Assembly (NCBI RefSeq): GCF_001438805.1
Contig: NZ_JQCF01000017.1
Location: 1 to 47,724 of the forward strand
DNA: 47,724 nucleotides
Reading direction: 5' to 3'
From: Companilactobacillus kimchiensis
GTDB taxonomy: Bacteria; Bacillota; Bacilli; Lactobacillales; Lactobacillaceae
Below, in pieces: positions 1 to 9,898 of this stretch. Every line of letters starts with the position of its first letter. Within the stretch, counting starts at the first letter, position 1. A model generated the notes under the pieces. It made no database searches. It saw only the letters and a list, made by a program, of their open reading frames with translations, and was not told the origin of the DNA. The position numbers were made by a program, and so were the translations under genes.

Positions 1-130
1 GTAATTAAAAATTACCTCCTACTCGATTATAGTCTATCCAGGGTAGAAGGGTATCAGAGCTGGTTGAGAATGGCTAGAAGATCGTGTAAAACCTGGTTCA
101 GGCCTTATATAACCTTCGAATACACAATAC
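1..130 (-). other. Left-edge non-coding stretch with a minus-strand SD-like site
   Basis: No gene is visible in the first ~130 bases. On the minus strand there is a TATAAT hexamer (26-31) and an AGGAGG Shine-Dalgarno-like sequence (14-19) pointing out of the window. A gene may therefore start just beyond the left edge on the minus strand. The -10 and SD are very close to each other and I see no convincing -35 box, so the promoter call is weak. Confidence 0.25.
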
Positions 131-333
131 GTGGGACATAACATAGCTCTTAGGGTTTAAAACAAAAAGTCTGAGCCTGAGATATAACTGTCTTTTATCC
201 TAAACTTGCAGTATGAATGCGAAACAAAATATTGATTTTTTCGTCTTACAAAAATACCTCATCAATTCAAAGTGCGAATTGATGAGGTATTTCTTTAGCG
301 CTCGAAAGCTAACTGGGCTTTGTCTCGCTCTTA
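131..333 (-). repeat. Dispersed intergenic repeat, copy A (hairpin-bearing, 3' of glpF)
   Basis: Read on the minus strand this region closely matches 45072-45205. Shared blocks include TTTCGAGCGC, AATACCTCATCAAT, ACTTTGAATTGATGAGG, TACTGCAAGTTTA and ACAGTTAT. It holds a perfect 17-bp stem (252-268 with 276-292) and a 7-base loop. It starts about 15 bases after the glpF stop and runs in the glpF direction, exactly as copy B does behind its upstream gene. Its far end carries a GTGGGACATAAC block (about 132-143), related in inverted form to the other end (GAGACAAAGC on minus), so it may have imperfect terminal inverted repeats. Copy A has about 35 extra bases compared with B. Boundaries are approximate. 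Confidence 0.7.
252..292 (-). terminator. Hairpin downstream of glpF (probable terminator, part of the repeat)
   Basis: A 17-bp perfect stem (AAATACCTCATCAATTC paired with its complement) with loop AAAGTGC lies about 55 bases beyond the glpF stop. The A/T-rich stem ends give a short U-run on the minus strand. It probably ends or stabilises the glpF transcript. Confidence 0.5.
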
Positions 334-347
334 TGATTTCAAAATGA

Positions 348-1067
348 TTAAGGAATTAGAAGATATAACCAAGCACCAACGGCACCACCAGCTAAAGGTC
401 CAAAAACAGGAACCCAACTGTATTTCCAATCGGAATCGCCTTTATTGGCAATTGGTAAGATCTGGTGAGCAATTCTTGGGCCCAAATCTCTGGCAGGATT
501 GATTGCATATCCGGTCGTCCCACCAAGAGAGAATCCGATAGCAGTAATCAAAAGACCAACAACCATAGGATTTAGTCCTTCAGTAAACTTACCACGGGTA
601 AAGGCTAATAGTGCAAATACTAGAACTAAAGTACCAATGAATTCACTGATAAAGTTCATTGGATAATTTCTAATGGCTGGTCCAGTAGCAAATACTCCCA
701 AAATTGCTTTAGAATCATCAGTTTCAGCCCAATGTGGATAGTAATTTATCCAAACAATAATGGCCCCAACTAATCCACCTAATGTTTGAGCAATCATATA
801 AGGCACGACATATGACCATTTAAAGACACCCGCAATTGCCATTCCCAAGGTGACTGCAGGATTTAGATGAGCCGGACTTAAAAAGGCTGAACAATAAACC
901 CCTAAAGTAACTGCCAATCCCCATCCAAGTGCTATGGCAATCCAACCAGCACCTTCGGCCTTAGATTTCTTGAGTGATACGGCTGCGACAACCCCATCAC
1001 CAAGCAAAATAAGAACTAAAGTACCAATGAATTCCCCAACTAATTGTAACGTTAAGCTATCATTCAT
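348..1067 (-). CDS. glpF: Glycerol uptake facilitator (aquaglyceroporin)
   Basis: A 239-residue MIP-family channel for passive glycerol (and possibly water) entry across the cell membrane. Both half-helix signatures are present: HLNPAVTLG in the first half and GYAINPARDLGPR in the second. The Asp after the second NPAR is typical of glycerol-permeable rather than strict water channels. Six hydrophobic segments and the internal two-fold repeat (EFIGTLVL occurs near the N-terminus and again mid-protein) are visible. The start has a strong AGGAGGAG site on the minus strand 7-9 bases upstream. It stands alone, about 7 kb from glpK-glpO, but should feed that pathway. A cre-like site and an inverted repeat lie directly upstream. 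Confidence 0.93.
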   Translation of the reverse strand: MNDSLTLQLVGEFIGTLVLILLGDGVVAAVSLKKSKAEGAGWIAIALGWGLAVTLGVYCSAFLSPAHLNPAVTLGMAIAGVFKWSYVVPYMIAQTLGGLVGAIIVWINYYPHWAETDDSKAILGVFATGPAIRNYPMNFISEFIGTLVLVFALLAFTRGKFTEGLNPMVVGLLITAIGFSLGGTTGYAINPARDLGPRIAHQILPIANKGDSDWKYSWVPVFGPLAGGAVGAWLYLLIP

Positions 1068-1082
1068 AATAAATCTCCTCCT

Positions 1083-1159
1083 GTTTCACAATGATTACGC
1101 TTACATTTGCAATTATACATAGATAGCATATGTAATGATACGTAATATCATTGTGAAAC
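1083..1159 (-). promoter_or_regulatory. glpF control region: 17-bp inverted repeat flanking the -10
   Basis: GTTTCACAATGATTACG (1083-1099) recurs inverted at 1141-1159 with a two-base insertion, so the arms are nearly perfect. Between them, on the minus strand, is a TATAAT -10 (1112-1117). The -35 is poor. Arms this long on either side of a promoter suggest an operator pair bound by a regulator, or a DNA/RNA hairpin. The regulator is not identified. Confidence 0.5.
1092..1105 (-). promoter_or_regulatory. cre-like site upstream of glpF
   Basis: Read on minus, TGTAAGCGTAATCA matches 13 of 14 positions of the cre consensus TGWAANCGNTNWCA. It lies just downstream of the glpF -10, a position that blocks transcription when CcpA binds. 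It overlaps the inner end of one arm of the inverted repeat. Confidence 0.6.
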
Positions 1160-1744
1160 TATTGATAATTTATTATAGGATGTATGATTTTTACTCATAG
1201 GTTATGAGGATATGAAGAACATAAGGAATAATGAATTAATGATAAAGACCAGTTAATTAGTTGCTATGACTGAGTTTTTGCTAATACAAGATCAATTACT
1301 AAAGATTATAAGTTAATCAAATCAAAGGATAATAACTTCCTATTATTGGAAAGACGTTATGTTTTATTTTAAAGAAATCATAATATAGCTTGTTTATTTA
1401 CTAAGTAATAGCAAAATATTATAACATGCAATATCTTGTTGTCTATTTTAAGTATGATAGTCAACTAGTCCCGCCCTGACAATATTATAACTAATCGTTA
1501 TATGATGAATAAACAAGTAATATTGGTTCAAAATAATGTAAAGGCTTACATTAGCAAGTGAAGATAGTTATGGACGTCACAATGTGATTTAGCTATCGAG
1601 GTTTTCAATCAAATGAGCGGAATCTTTTTACATTATCAAAAAGCATTTGAAAACTCAAAACGCCAGCGAGTACTTTCAATCAAATGCTAAAAGATAATAA
1701 TTGACTTCATTCATTAACATTAATTTACAAAGGTGGAGTTGAAC
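1160..1744 (+). promoter_or_regulatory. Long leader and control region of the enoyl-reductase gene
   Basis: No gene is seen here. A candidate promoter is CTGACA (1476-1481), 17-base spacer, TATATG (1499-1504). The spacer and -10 contain the inverted repeat TATAACtaatcGTTATA (1486-1502), a classic repressor position. A cre-like palindrome TGTAAAGGCTTACA (1537-1550; 13/14) follows. Further on, a 13-base direct repeat TTTCAATCAAATG occurs at 1603-1615 and 1674-1686, with the inverted CATTTGAAA between them (1644-1652). If this promoter is used, the leader is about 240 bases long. Promoter and operator roles are inferred. Confidence 0.4.
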
Positions 1745-2956
1745 ATGTCAGATACAATGGTAAAAATTACTGAGAAGCTCAAAGGAAATGTTGCACGTTC
1801 AGTAAATCCAGAAGGTTGTCGTCAAGAGATTCTTAATCAGATTGCTTATGTACAAGGCAAAGGTAAATATGAGGGTGCCAAAAAAGCGCTGATTATTGGG
1901 GGGTCATCAAGTTATGGACTTGCTAGTCGAATTACAACAGCTTTTGGTCAAGGAGCTGACACAATCGGAGTATCGTTCGAACGACCACCACGTGATGAAA
2001 ACATGCTCGGAACTGCCGGATGGTATAACAATATCTACTTCCGTCAAGCAGCAGAGAAAGCCGGACTGATTGGTAAAAACTTTATTGGTGATGCATTTGC
2101 ACAGGATATGAAAGACCAAGTTATTCAATATATTAAAGATAGCTTTGGTGGAAAAATTGATTTATTAGTATATTCAGTCGCCGCACCAAAGCGTACCAAT
2201 CCTAAAGATCCGGATGAAACATGGCGTTCGGTAATTAAGACCGTTGGTAAAAAGGTAACTGGTGAAAATATCAACCTTGAAGAGAACAAATTGTTTGAAC
2301 AAACTGTTGAACCAGCTACAAACGATGAAGTCGAGGCTACCAAGCATGTCATGGGTGGCGAAGATTGGGAAATTTGGGTCGATGAATTGAAAGCTGCTGG
2401 AGTTTTAGCAGATGGATTTAAGACAATCCTTTATTCATACATTGGACCAAAGAGCACCTATGAATTTTATCACGAGGGTACTTTGGGAGCTGCAAAAGAC
2501 GCTGCTGAAGCATCATCACACAAGATCCAAGACAAGATCAATGACATTAACGGTGAATCACTAATTTCTGTATCTCGTGCTGTTACTACTAAAGCATCTG
2601 TTGTTATTCCTATTTTCCCAATGTATTGTATTGCACTTTATAAGATTGAAGAAGAAACAGGAACACACGAGACACCAATTATGCATAAAGATCGCCTATT
2701 CCGTGACATGGTTTATGGCAATCGTCGTGAAGTTGATGATAGAGGGCGCTTACGTCCTGATGCTTGGGAACAACGTGATGATATTCAAGCAAAAGTTTCC
2801 GAATTGATGACAAAGATTACTCCAGACAACTTTAACAGTGAGTTAACTGGTTACGCTGAATTTAGAAGAGAATTCATGCAACTAAACGGCTTTGAAGTTC
2901 CTGGTGCTGACATTGAAACTGTAGATTTAGATAAATTAATGAAATTGAGACCATAA
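1745..2956 (+). CDS. FabV/TER-type NAD(P)H-dependent trans-2-enoyl thioester reductase
   Basis: This 403-residue protein belongs to the FabV/trans-2-enoyl-CoA reductase family, which reduces a 2-enoyl-CoA or enoyl-ACP to the saturated thioester. It has the nucleotide-binding motif GGSSSYGLASRI near the N-terminus and the family's Tyr-x8-Lys active site (Tyr242 and Lys251 in YHEGTLGAAK); SYIGPKST precedes it. Length is normal for the family. I chose the ATG at 1745 because AAAGGTGGAG sits at the right distance; a GTG four codons upstream lies inside that site. The next gene is a CoA-transferase 87 bases on, which favours acyl-CoA rather than ACP chemistry. Whether the physiological substrate is crotonyl-CoA, a longer enoyl-CoA or enoyl-ACP cannot be read from sequence. 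Confidence 0.88.
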   Translation: MSDTMVKITEKLKGNVARSVNPEGCRQEILNQIAYVQGKGKYEGAKKALIIGGSSSYGLASRITTAFGQGADTIGVSFERPPRDENMLGTAGWYNNIYFRQAAEKAGLIGKNFIGDAFAQDMKDQVIQYIKDSFGGKIDLLVYSVAAPKRTNPKDPDETWRSVIKTVGKKVTGENINLEENKLFEQTVEPATNDEVEATKHVMGGEDWEIWVDELKAAGVLADGFKTILYSYIGPKSTYEFYHEGTLGAAKDAAEASSHKIQDKINDINGESLISVSRAVTTKASVVIPIFPMYCIALYKIEEETGTHETPIMHKDRLFRDMVYGNRREVDDRGRLRPDAWEQRDDIQAKVSELMTKITPDNFNSELTGYAEFRREFMQLNGFEVPGADIETVDLDKLMKLRP

Positions 2957-3043
2957 TATTTTTTCGAGACATCTTGCCTATAACTTTCAAAGTAAGCAGT
3001 AGGTAGTTGTGATCGATGAGTTAAAAAGGATGGGGTGTTTTAA

Positions 3044-4639
3044 ATGACTGTACAATTTATTAACAGTGAAGAGGCTGCAAAGCTAATTCCTGATGATGCA
3101 ACAATTGCTTTGGAAGGATTCTTAGGCTCAGATGTTGCTGAAGAGATTTTGGAGAATATTCGTAAGAGATTTGATAAAGAAGGTCATCCTAAGGACCTAG
3201 AAGTATGGCATGCATCAGGTATTGGTGACGGAAAAGACAAAGGAACTAATAATTTTGCTGCTAAAGGTTTGCTAAGAAGATTAGTTGGTGGTCATTGGGC
3301 ATTAGCTCCACAACTAGAACCATTGGTAGCCGATAACGAATTTGAGGCATATAATTTCCCTCAAGGTGTTATGTCACAGATTTTCCGTGACTCAGCCGCT
3401 CACAAACCTATTCAAATTAGTCGAGTTGGACTTGGTACATTCGTCGATCCAGATATCGAAGGTGGTAAGTTAAATGAAGCTGCTAAAAAAGACGATTTAG
3501 TTTCAAAGATGAAGATCAATGGAGAAGATTATTTAGCATATGACGTTCCAAAGCCAAATATCGCCATTTTACGTGGAACTTACGCTGATGAGGATGGTAA
3601 TATCACGTTTGATGATGAACCTTTGACACTTGAATCAACATCTATTGCTATGGCTGCACATAATAATGGTGGTAAAGTCTTTGTTCAAGTTAAACGTATT
3701 TTGAAGAAGGGTTCAATGAAGCCTAAGGATATCAGAATCCCTGGACTACTTGTTGACTATGTTGTGGAAACTTCAAATGTTGAAATGACTCAACAAAGTA
3801 CTGATACCCAATTTAATCCTGATTATGTCAACCAAGCTGTCGTTAAACCAGCAGGTGCAATCAACGTACCACTTGATGCTAAGAAAGTTATTGCTAGACG
3901 TGCCGCTATGTATAAGAATGACGATGATAGTATCGTTAACTATGGTATCGGTAAATATCCAGAAACAGTTTCTTTGATCTTGAAAGAAGAAGGAGCTGCT
4001 GAAAACGTAACAACAACGGTTGAACCCGGAACCTTTGGTGGTGTCCCAATGGGTGGCGGTGACTTTGGCTGTGCCATTTCACCAGAAGCTACAATTGACC
4101 AACCATATATGTTTGACTTCTATGATGGTGGTGGTATCGACATTACCTTCTTAGGCCTTGCTGAATTGGATAAATTGGGTAATATCAATGTATCTAAATT
4201 TGGTCCTAAGATTGCGGGTACTGGTGGCTTTGTTAATATTACTCAAAATACACCAACTGTTGTTTTTACCGGTACATTTACAGCCGGCGGTTTAAAAGAA
4301 GAAGTTAAAGATGGTAAGTTACACATTATCCAAGAAGGTAAATTCAATAAACTTGTAAACAATGTTGAACAAATCACCTTCTCAGGACCTGTTTCTTATG
4401 ACAATAAACAAAATATCTACTATATTACAGAGCGTGCTGTCTTTAAATTAGTTGATGGTGCTATTGAATTGATTGAAATAGCTCCAGGAATGGATCTTCA
4501 AAAGGACATTCTTGATCATATGGACTTTAAGCCACAGATTAGTGATGACTTACGCTATATGGATGCACGTATTTTTGCAGAACCATTGATGGGCAGTGTT
4601 ATTAATCATCCAGGCGAAAAAGTTGGAGTTACTGCATAG
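3044..4639 (+). CDS. Acyl-CoA:acetate (propionate-type) CoA-transferase
   Basis: A 531-residue single-chain family I CoA-transferase in which the alpha and beta halves are fused, as in YdiF/propionate CoA-transferase. It moves CoA between carboxylic acids through a glutamyl-CoA thioester. The likely catalytic residue is Glu327 in TTVEPGTFGGVPMGGGDFG, which fits the ExGxxGG signature. Glycine-rich oxyanion segments (GGGDFGCA, DFYDGGGIDITFLG) follow. An SD (GGATGGGG) precedes the ATG. It lies 87 bases after the enoyl reductase with no terminator between, so the two are probably one transcript ending at 4698-4735. Together they could activate a short or unsaturated acid as a CoA ester and reduce it, or release the product acid. 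Substrate is unknown. Confidence 0.85.
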   Translation: MTVQFINSEEAAKLIPDDATIALEGFLGSDVAEEILENIRKRFDKEGHPKDLEVWHASGIGDGKDKGTNNFAAKGLLRRLVGGHWALAPQLEPLVADNEFEAYNFPQGVMSQIFRDSAAHKPIQISRVGLGTFVDPDIEGGKLNEAAKKDDLVSKMKINGEDYLAYDVPKPNIAILRGTYADEDGNITFDDEPLTLESTSIAMAAHNNGGKVFVQVKRILKKGSMKPKDIRIPGLLVDYVVETSNVEMTQQSTDTQFNPDYVNQAVVKPAGAINVPLDAKKVIARRAAMYKNDDDSIVNYGIGKYPETVSLILKEEGAAENVTTTVEPGTFGGVPMGGGDFGCAISPEATIDQPYMFDFYDGGGIDITFLGLAELDKLGNINVSKFGPKIAGTGGFVNITQNTPTVVFTGTFTAGGLKEEVKDGKLHIIQEGKFNKLVNNVEQITFSGPVSYDNKQNIYYITERAVFKLVDGAIELIEIAPGMDLQKDILDHMDFKPQISDDLRYMDARIFAEPLMGSVINHPGEKVGVTA

Positions 4640-4697
4640 AATGAAGCTGACTTAAATAATTTAAAGCAAACTGATCACTCAACTTGTTCTAGCAATA

Positions 4698-4735
4698 AAA
4701 AATGTCTAATTCACAAAAGTGAATTAGACATTTTT
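4698..4735. terminator. Bidirectional terminator between the CoA-transferase and lysR
   Basis: A perfect 17-bp stem (AAAAATGTCTAATTCAC at 4698-4714, complement at 4719-4735) with loop AAAA and U-runs on both strands. It separates two convergent genes. Confidence 0.9.
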
Positions 4736-4736
4736 A

Positions 4737-5645
4737 TTAGTTATTCTTTTGATTGTTTTTGAAGTAATCGACAAACCAATCTTGTGTATATTTGACAACG
4801 GTATTTTGATAACTATCTTTTAGACTGCAAATACTGATACTCCAAGGGAAATTTGGTGAAAAATCACGACGTTCAATGTTAGTTCCAGAATAATTTTGAC
4901 CAATAGGTGAAGCTATGATACCTACTGCATCATTCATTTCCTGACAGATATTTAAAATTAAGTCCCAAGAACCTGTTTGAAAGAAATAATTAGGACGTAA
5001 ATCTTTTTGACTAAATCTTTGGTTGAGTTGATGGGTAACCATAAAACTATCATCTAAAGTTACAATTTTTTCTTTGACAATCTCGCTAAACGGAATGGGA
5101 CCTTTTAAATCATGGAAACGATGATTTTTATTGAACCAAACGGAAACGGAATCGTTATAAATTATCTTTTCACGAATTGATGGATAGGTAGCTGGTGAAA
5201 CTAAGACGGCTAAATCAATTTCCTGAAGAATTAACTTCTTTTGTAACTCGTAAGCACCTTTTTCAATGATTTGTAAGTCGATGTCGGGATTCTCTTGAAT
5301 AAATTTGGGAATGGAACGATTGAAGACGGTTGAAATGATAACTGGAGCAATTCCGACTTTTACAGTTCCACTCTTTGAATCACTGCGTTCATAAAGACTT
5401 TTGATTAAATCTTCATAATCTTGACTAAGTTTTCGACCATGTTTAATCAAGTCCTCTCCGGTAGGAGTTAGCCCAGTGATCCGACCTTTTCCACGAGTAA
5501 AGATTTGAATCTGCTCAACGTTTTCTAATTCACCAATTAATTTGCTTAGTGCCGGTTGTGAGACGTTTAAAACTCGAGCACTTTTGGTTAAGTTGAAATC
5601 GTTGTCAACGATGGTTATTAAATATTGAATCTGATGAATATCCAT
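4737..5645 (-). CDS. LysR-family transcriptional regulator
   Basis: A 302-residue LysR regulator. The N-terminal winged helix-turn-helix (about 1-62) reads LTKSARVLNVSQPALSKLIGELE, and residues about 90-295 form a periplasmic-binding-like effector domain (SGTVKVGIAPVI start). It is divergent from the alpha/beta hydrolase at 5805 with 159 bases between, the usual arrangement for a LysR regulator and its target. The convergent FabV/CoA-transferase pair may also be a target. The SD is AAGGAGG on minus, close to the ATG. The effector cannot be predicted. Confidence 0.9.
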   Translation of the reverse strand: MDIHQIQYLITIVDNDFNLTKSARVLNVSQPALSKLIGELENVEQIQIFTRGKGRITGLTPTGEDLIKHGRKLSQDYEDLIKSLYERSDSKSGTVKVGIAPVIISTVFNRSIPKFIQENPDIDLQIIEKGAYELQKKLILQEIDLAVLVSPATYPSIREKIIYNDSVSVWFNKNHRFHDLKGPIPFSEIVKEKIVTLDDSFMVTHQLNQRFSQKDLRPNYFFQTGSWDLILNICQEMNDAVGIIASPIGQNYSGTNIERRDFSPNFPWSISICSLKDSYQNTVVKYTQDWFVDYFKNNQKNN

Positions 5646-5681
5646 GGTAAATCCTCCTTGAGAAATAATTGGTATAGACTA

Positions 5682-5695
5682 TGTATCCGCTTACA
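5682..5695 (-). promoter_or_regulatory. cre-like site upstream of lysR
   Basis: On minus, TGTAAGCGGATACA matches 13 of 14 cre consensus positions. It lies 37 bases upstream of the lysR start in the lysR/hydrolase intergenic region, so either gene could be under CcpA control. Confidence 0.5.
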
Positions 5696-5804
5696 TTAGT
5701 GTGAATGGAAAATATACCATTACGAAAATTTATAGTAGTGTTTTCGCTTATTATGTTTTTTCAAATAAATTAAAAACCAAAGAAAGTATGAGGACTTTTG
5801 AAAA

Positions 5805-6584
5805 ATGAGATTTATAACTAGTGACGGTGTACAACTGGAATATGATGATGTCGGTCAAGGGAATCCGATTTTAATAATGACAGGATATGCCGGTTATAAA
5901 GAAATTTGGCGTTCTCAAGTTCAATTATTGAGCCAACACTATCGGGTCATCAATTTAGATAGAAGAAATCATGGCCGATCTGAAACAACAACTAAAGGAT
6001 TAAGAATGAGTCGTCAGGGTAAAGATGTCGCTGAATTATTAGACTATTTAAAAATAGATAAGATCAGTATGATGGGTAATTCTATGGGAGCAGCGACTAT
6101 CTGGGCCTATTGTTCGCTCTATGGAGATGACCGTATAAATAAAATTATTAGTGTTGATCAGTCACCCAAAATGATATCGGATGAAACCTGGCCATATGGA
6201 TTATTAGATTTGAACTGGAATAATTTCCCTAATGAGGCTGAGCAAATGTATCATGTCCACACTACCTATCACAATATTGATGATGAAACTTATAAGCTCG
6301 TTAAATCAGTTCAGGGCAACAAGAAATTTGATTACCAATTGAATCGACCGTTGCTGTTTGACCATGCCTTTCAAGATTGGCGAGATGTTATTAAAGGAGT
6401 CACAGTACCAGTTCTGTTTCTTTCCGGCCAAGAGAGTCCATTCTGGTCTCCAGGTCATGCAACTGCATCGGCAAAACTATGTAAAAATGGAACAGCTGTG
6501 ATTGTACCTGATTCAGGTCACATAATTATGTCGGAGCAACAGGAGCTGTTTAACAATATAATGATTAATTTCTTGAGATCATAA
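5805..6584 (+). CDS. Alpha/beta-hydrolase fold protein
   Basis: A 259-residue cytoplasmic alpha/beta hydrolase. The nucleophile elbow is GNSMG (about residues 96-100) and the catalytic His is in DSGHIIM near the C-terminus. The oxyanion strand region carries MTGYAGYKEIW in place of the common HG motif. Residues DRRNHGRS match the usual segment after strand 4. The family covers esterases, thioesterases, haloperoxidase-like enzymes and C-C hydrolases, so the substrate is open. It is divergent from LysR and probably controlled by it. Its position near acyl-CoA enzymes makes an ester or thioester substrate plausible, but this is inference. The SD is weak (AGGAC). Confidence 0.8.
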   Translation: MRFITSDGVQLEYDDVGQGNPILIMTGYAGYKEIWRSQVQLLSQHYRVINLDRRNHGRSETTTKGLRMSRQGKDVAELLDYLKIDKISMMGNSMGAATIWAYCSLYGDDRINKIISVDQSPKMISDETWPYGLLDLNWNNFPNEAEQMYHVHTTYHNIDDETYKLVKSVQGNKKFDYQLNRPLLFDHAFQDWRDVIKGVTVPVLFLSGQESPFWSPGHATASAKLCKNGTAVIVPDSGHIIMSEQQELFNNIMINFLRS

Positions 6585-7274
6585 TTAATGAAAATTACAT
6601 CAGTAAGTTCAAACTACTACGTCTAAATTATACGTTTTTTTATCTACGAATTGTATATCAATATTTAATTCATAAATATCTTAGATAATGTACTAAAAAA
6701 TAAGATAATATAAACGGCAATTTTACTGATAAATTTAACGATAAATCTATTATATAGTATTTATAACCTTTAGTTATGATTGATAAATCAAAAAACATAA
6801 GAATATATTTAATAAAATGAATAAATGTGAAGCGATTCTAAAAAATGATTGTGATTATCAAAAAACAGCTTACTGTTTATCATAATATACATAATCATAG
6901 GTTATACAGTGATGAAAGGCTGACACAGCGGTACTTACAGCCACAAGTGCTGCGAGTTATATAGCAAAAGACAGTAAACGCTTACAAAATAACGAAATTG
7001 AAAAAGCTTTTAAATCGGCTTTTTAGATAATTTAATAAATAGTGAATATGTGAACGTAATTTGCAAATATATTAATCGATTGTATTATAAATTGTAGGAG
7101 CGCTCGAGAGATACAGGAATGGTTTTCAAAGGTAAACGGTTGCAAAAATAAATTGATTGCAAATTTAAAGAGATTTTCAATATTTAGCCTAGGTGAATGA
7201 AAATCGAATTTAAACCTATGAATTTCATTTATGGATTTGGTTATTACTTAATTTTCTATTGGAGGATGTTAAAA
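6585..7274 (+). promoter_or_regulatory. AT-rich 690-bp intergenic region with fabK promoter and cre-like sites
   Basis: No convincing gene is seen here. A good promoter candidate is TTGCAA (7061-7066), 16-base spacer, TATTAT (7083-7088), pointing to the FabK-type gene. A cre-like AGTAAACGCTTACA (6973-6986; 13/14) lies upstream of it and a weaker one, GGTAAACGGTTGCA (7131-7144; 12/14), downstream. A small A/T hairpin AAAAAGC/GCTTTTT spans 7001-7024. The stretch 6600-6900 is extremely AT-rich, with no further structure that I can defend. Confidence 0.45.
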
Positions 7275-8210
7275 ATGAATGAAGTATGTAAACTTTTAGG
7301 AATTAAATACCCAATTGTACAAGGTGCTATGCAAGAAGTTGCTACTGCTGAACTAGCAGCTGCCGTATCAAATGGTGGAGGCCTTGGAATTATTGCAGCC
7401 GGTGGAAAGACAGCTGATCAAGTAAGAGAAGAAATTCAAAAAGCTAAGAAATTAACTAAGAATACATTCGCTGTTAACTTGATGTTAATGGATCCAAACA
7501 CACCTGAAGTTGTCAAAGTAGTTATTGATGAAGGCGTTAAAGTTGTTACTACCGGTGCAGGTACACCCAAACCATATATGAAAGATTTGAAGGCTGCTGG
7601 AATCAAAGTTTGTCCAGTTATTCCAAACGTTAAGATTGCTAAGAAGATGGAAGAAATGGGTGCCGATGCCGTTATTGCCGAAGGTATGGAAGGTGGAGGA
7701 CACATTGGTGTTCTAACATCACAAACTCTTTGGCCACAAATTGCTGACGCAGTATCAATTCCACTTATTGCTGCTGGTGGTATTGGTGATGGACGTGGAG
7801 TTGTCAGTGCTTTTGTTGCTGGAGCTCAAGCTGTTCAATGTGGAACAATCTTCTCAATTTCAAAAGAAAGTCCTGTTGGGGATAATTGGAGAAAATTAGT
7901 TATTGATGCAACTGATACATCAACTATTGTTGCTGGTGCCACAATCAAAGATGCATCACGTATCATTAAAAACAACATTGCAAGTAAACTAACAGAGCTT
8001 GAATTGGATCAAGTATCACGTGACGAATTTAACTCAGTTATGAATGAAGGATTAAGAAACGCCGTTCAAAAAGATGATGTTGAAGATGGCCTAGTATTCA
8101 GTGGTCAAATCTCAGGTTTGATTAATGAATCATTACCAGCTGGCGAAATCGTTAAGAAATTAATGGACGAGGCACAAGAAGTTCTTGATAAGAAAATTGA
8201 ATTAGTTTAG
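7275..8210 (+). CDS. FabK-type FMN-dependent enoyl-ACP reductase / nitronate monooxygenase-like protein
   Basis: A 311-residue TIM-barrel flavoprotein of the FabK/2-nitropropane dioxygenase family. It shows the N-terminal PIVQGAMQEVATAELAAAVS, the FabK-like AEGMEGGGHIG loop, and the phosphate-binding AAGGIGDGRGV followed by AGAQAVQCGT. FabK reduces enoyl-ACP in fatty acid synthesis; close relatives oxidise nitronates, so the exact reaction is uncertain. I start it at 7275 because GGAGG lies 9 bases upstream; the frame is open for 26 more codons, but that extension has no SD and a poor sequence. It is not in a fab gene cluster. Two enoyl-reductase-type genes within 6 kb is notable. Confidence 0.82.
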   Translation: MNEVCKLLGIKYPIVQGAMQEVATAELAAAVSNGGGLGIIAAGGKTADQVREEIQKAKKLTKNTFAVNLMLMDPNTPEVVKVVIDEGVKVVTTGAGTPKPYMKDLKAAGIKVCPVIPNVKIAKKMEEMGADAVIAEGMEGGGHIGVLTSQTLWPQIADAVSIPLIAAGGIGDGRGVVSAFVAGAQAVQCGTIFSISKESPVGDNWRKLVIDATDTSTIVAGATIKDASRIIKNNIASKLTELELDQVSRDEFNSVMNEGLRNAVQKDDVEDGLVFSGQISGLINESLPAGEIVKKLMDEAQEVLDKKIELV

Positions 8211-8285
8211 TAAGTAATTGAGCTAGATTTATGTTGGGAGTTAATAAAAATTAACTTAGTATTTGTTCTCAAAATGAGGGCAATC

Positions 8286-9842
<1,557 letters not shown>

Positions 9843-9898
9843 AATGCATTGCAGATAATCAAATTGACTATCTATTGCGTAGTAACGAGGGACGGACT

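Noticed and set aside
100-180. On the minus strand, a GTTTTAAACCCTAAGAGCTATG stretch recalling a Cas9 repeat or tracrRNA.
   Set aside because: It occurs once, there are no spacers or cas genes, and the resemblance is short and AT-driven. It falls in and beside the end of the dispersed repeat.
6585-7060. A possible small RNA or degenerate gene in the AT-rich gap.
   Set aside because: Only weak A/T hairpins and no convincing promoter-terminator pair or coding signal were found.
7197-7274. A 26-residue N-terminal extension of the FabK-type protein.
   Set aside because: No SD is present upstream, the extension is unlike the family, and GGAGG lies just before the ATG at 7275.
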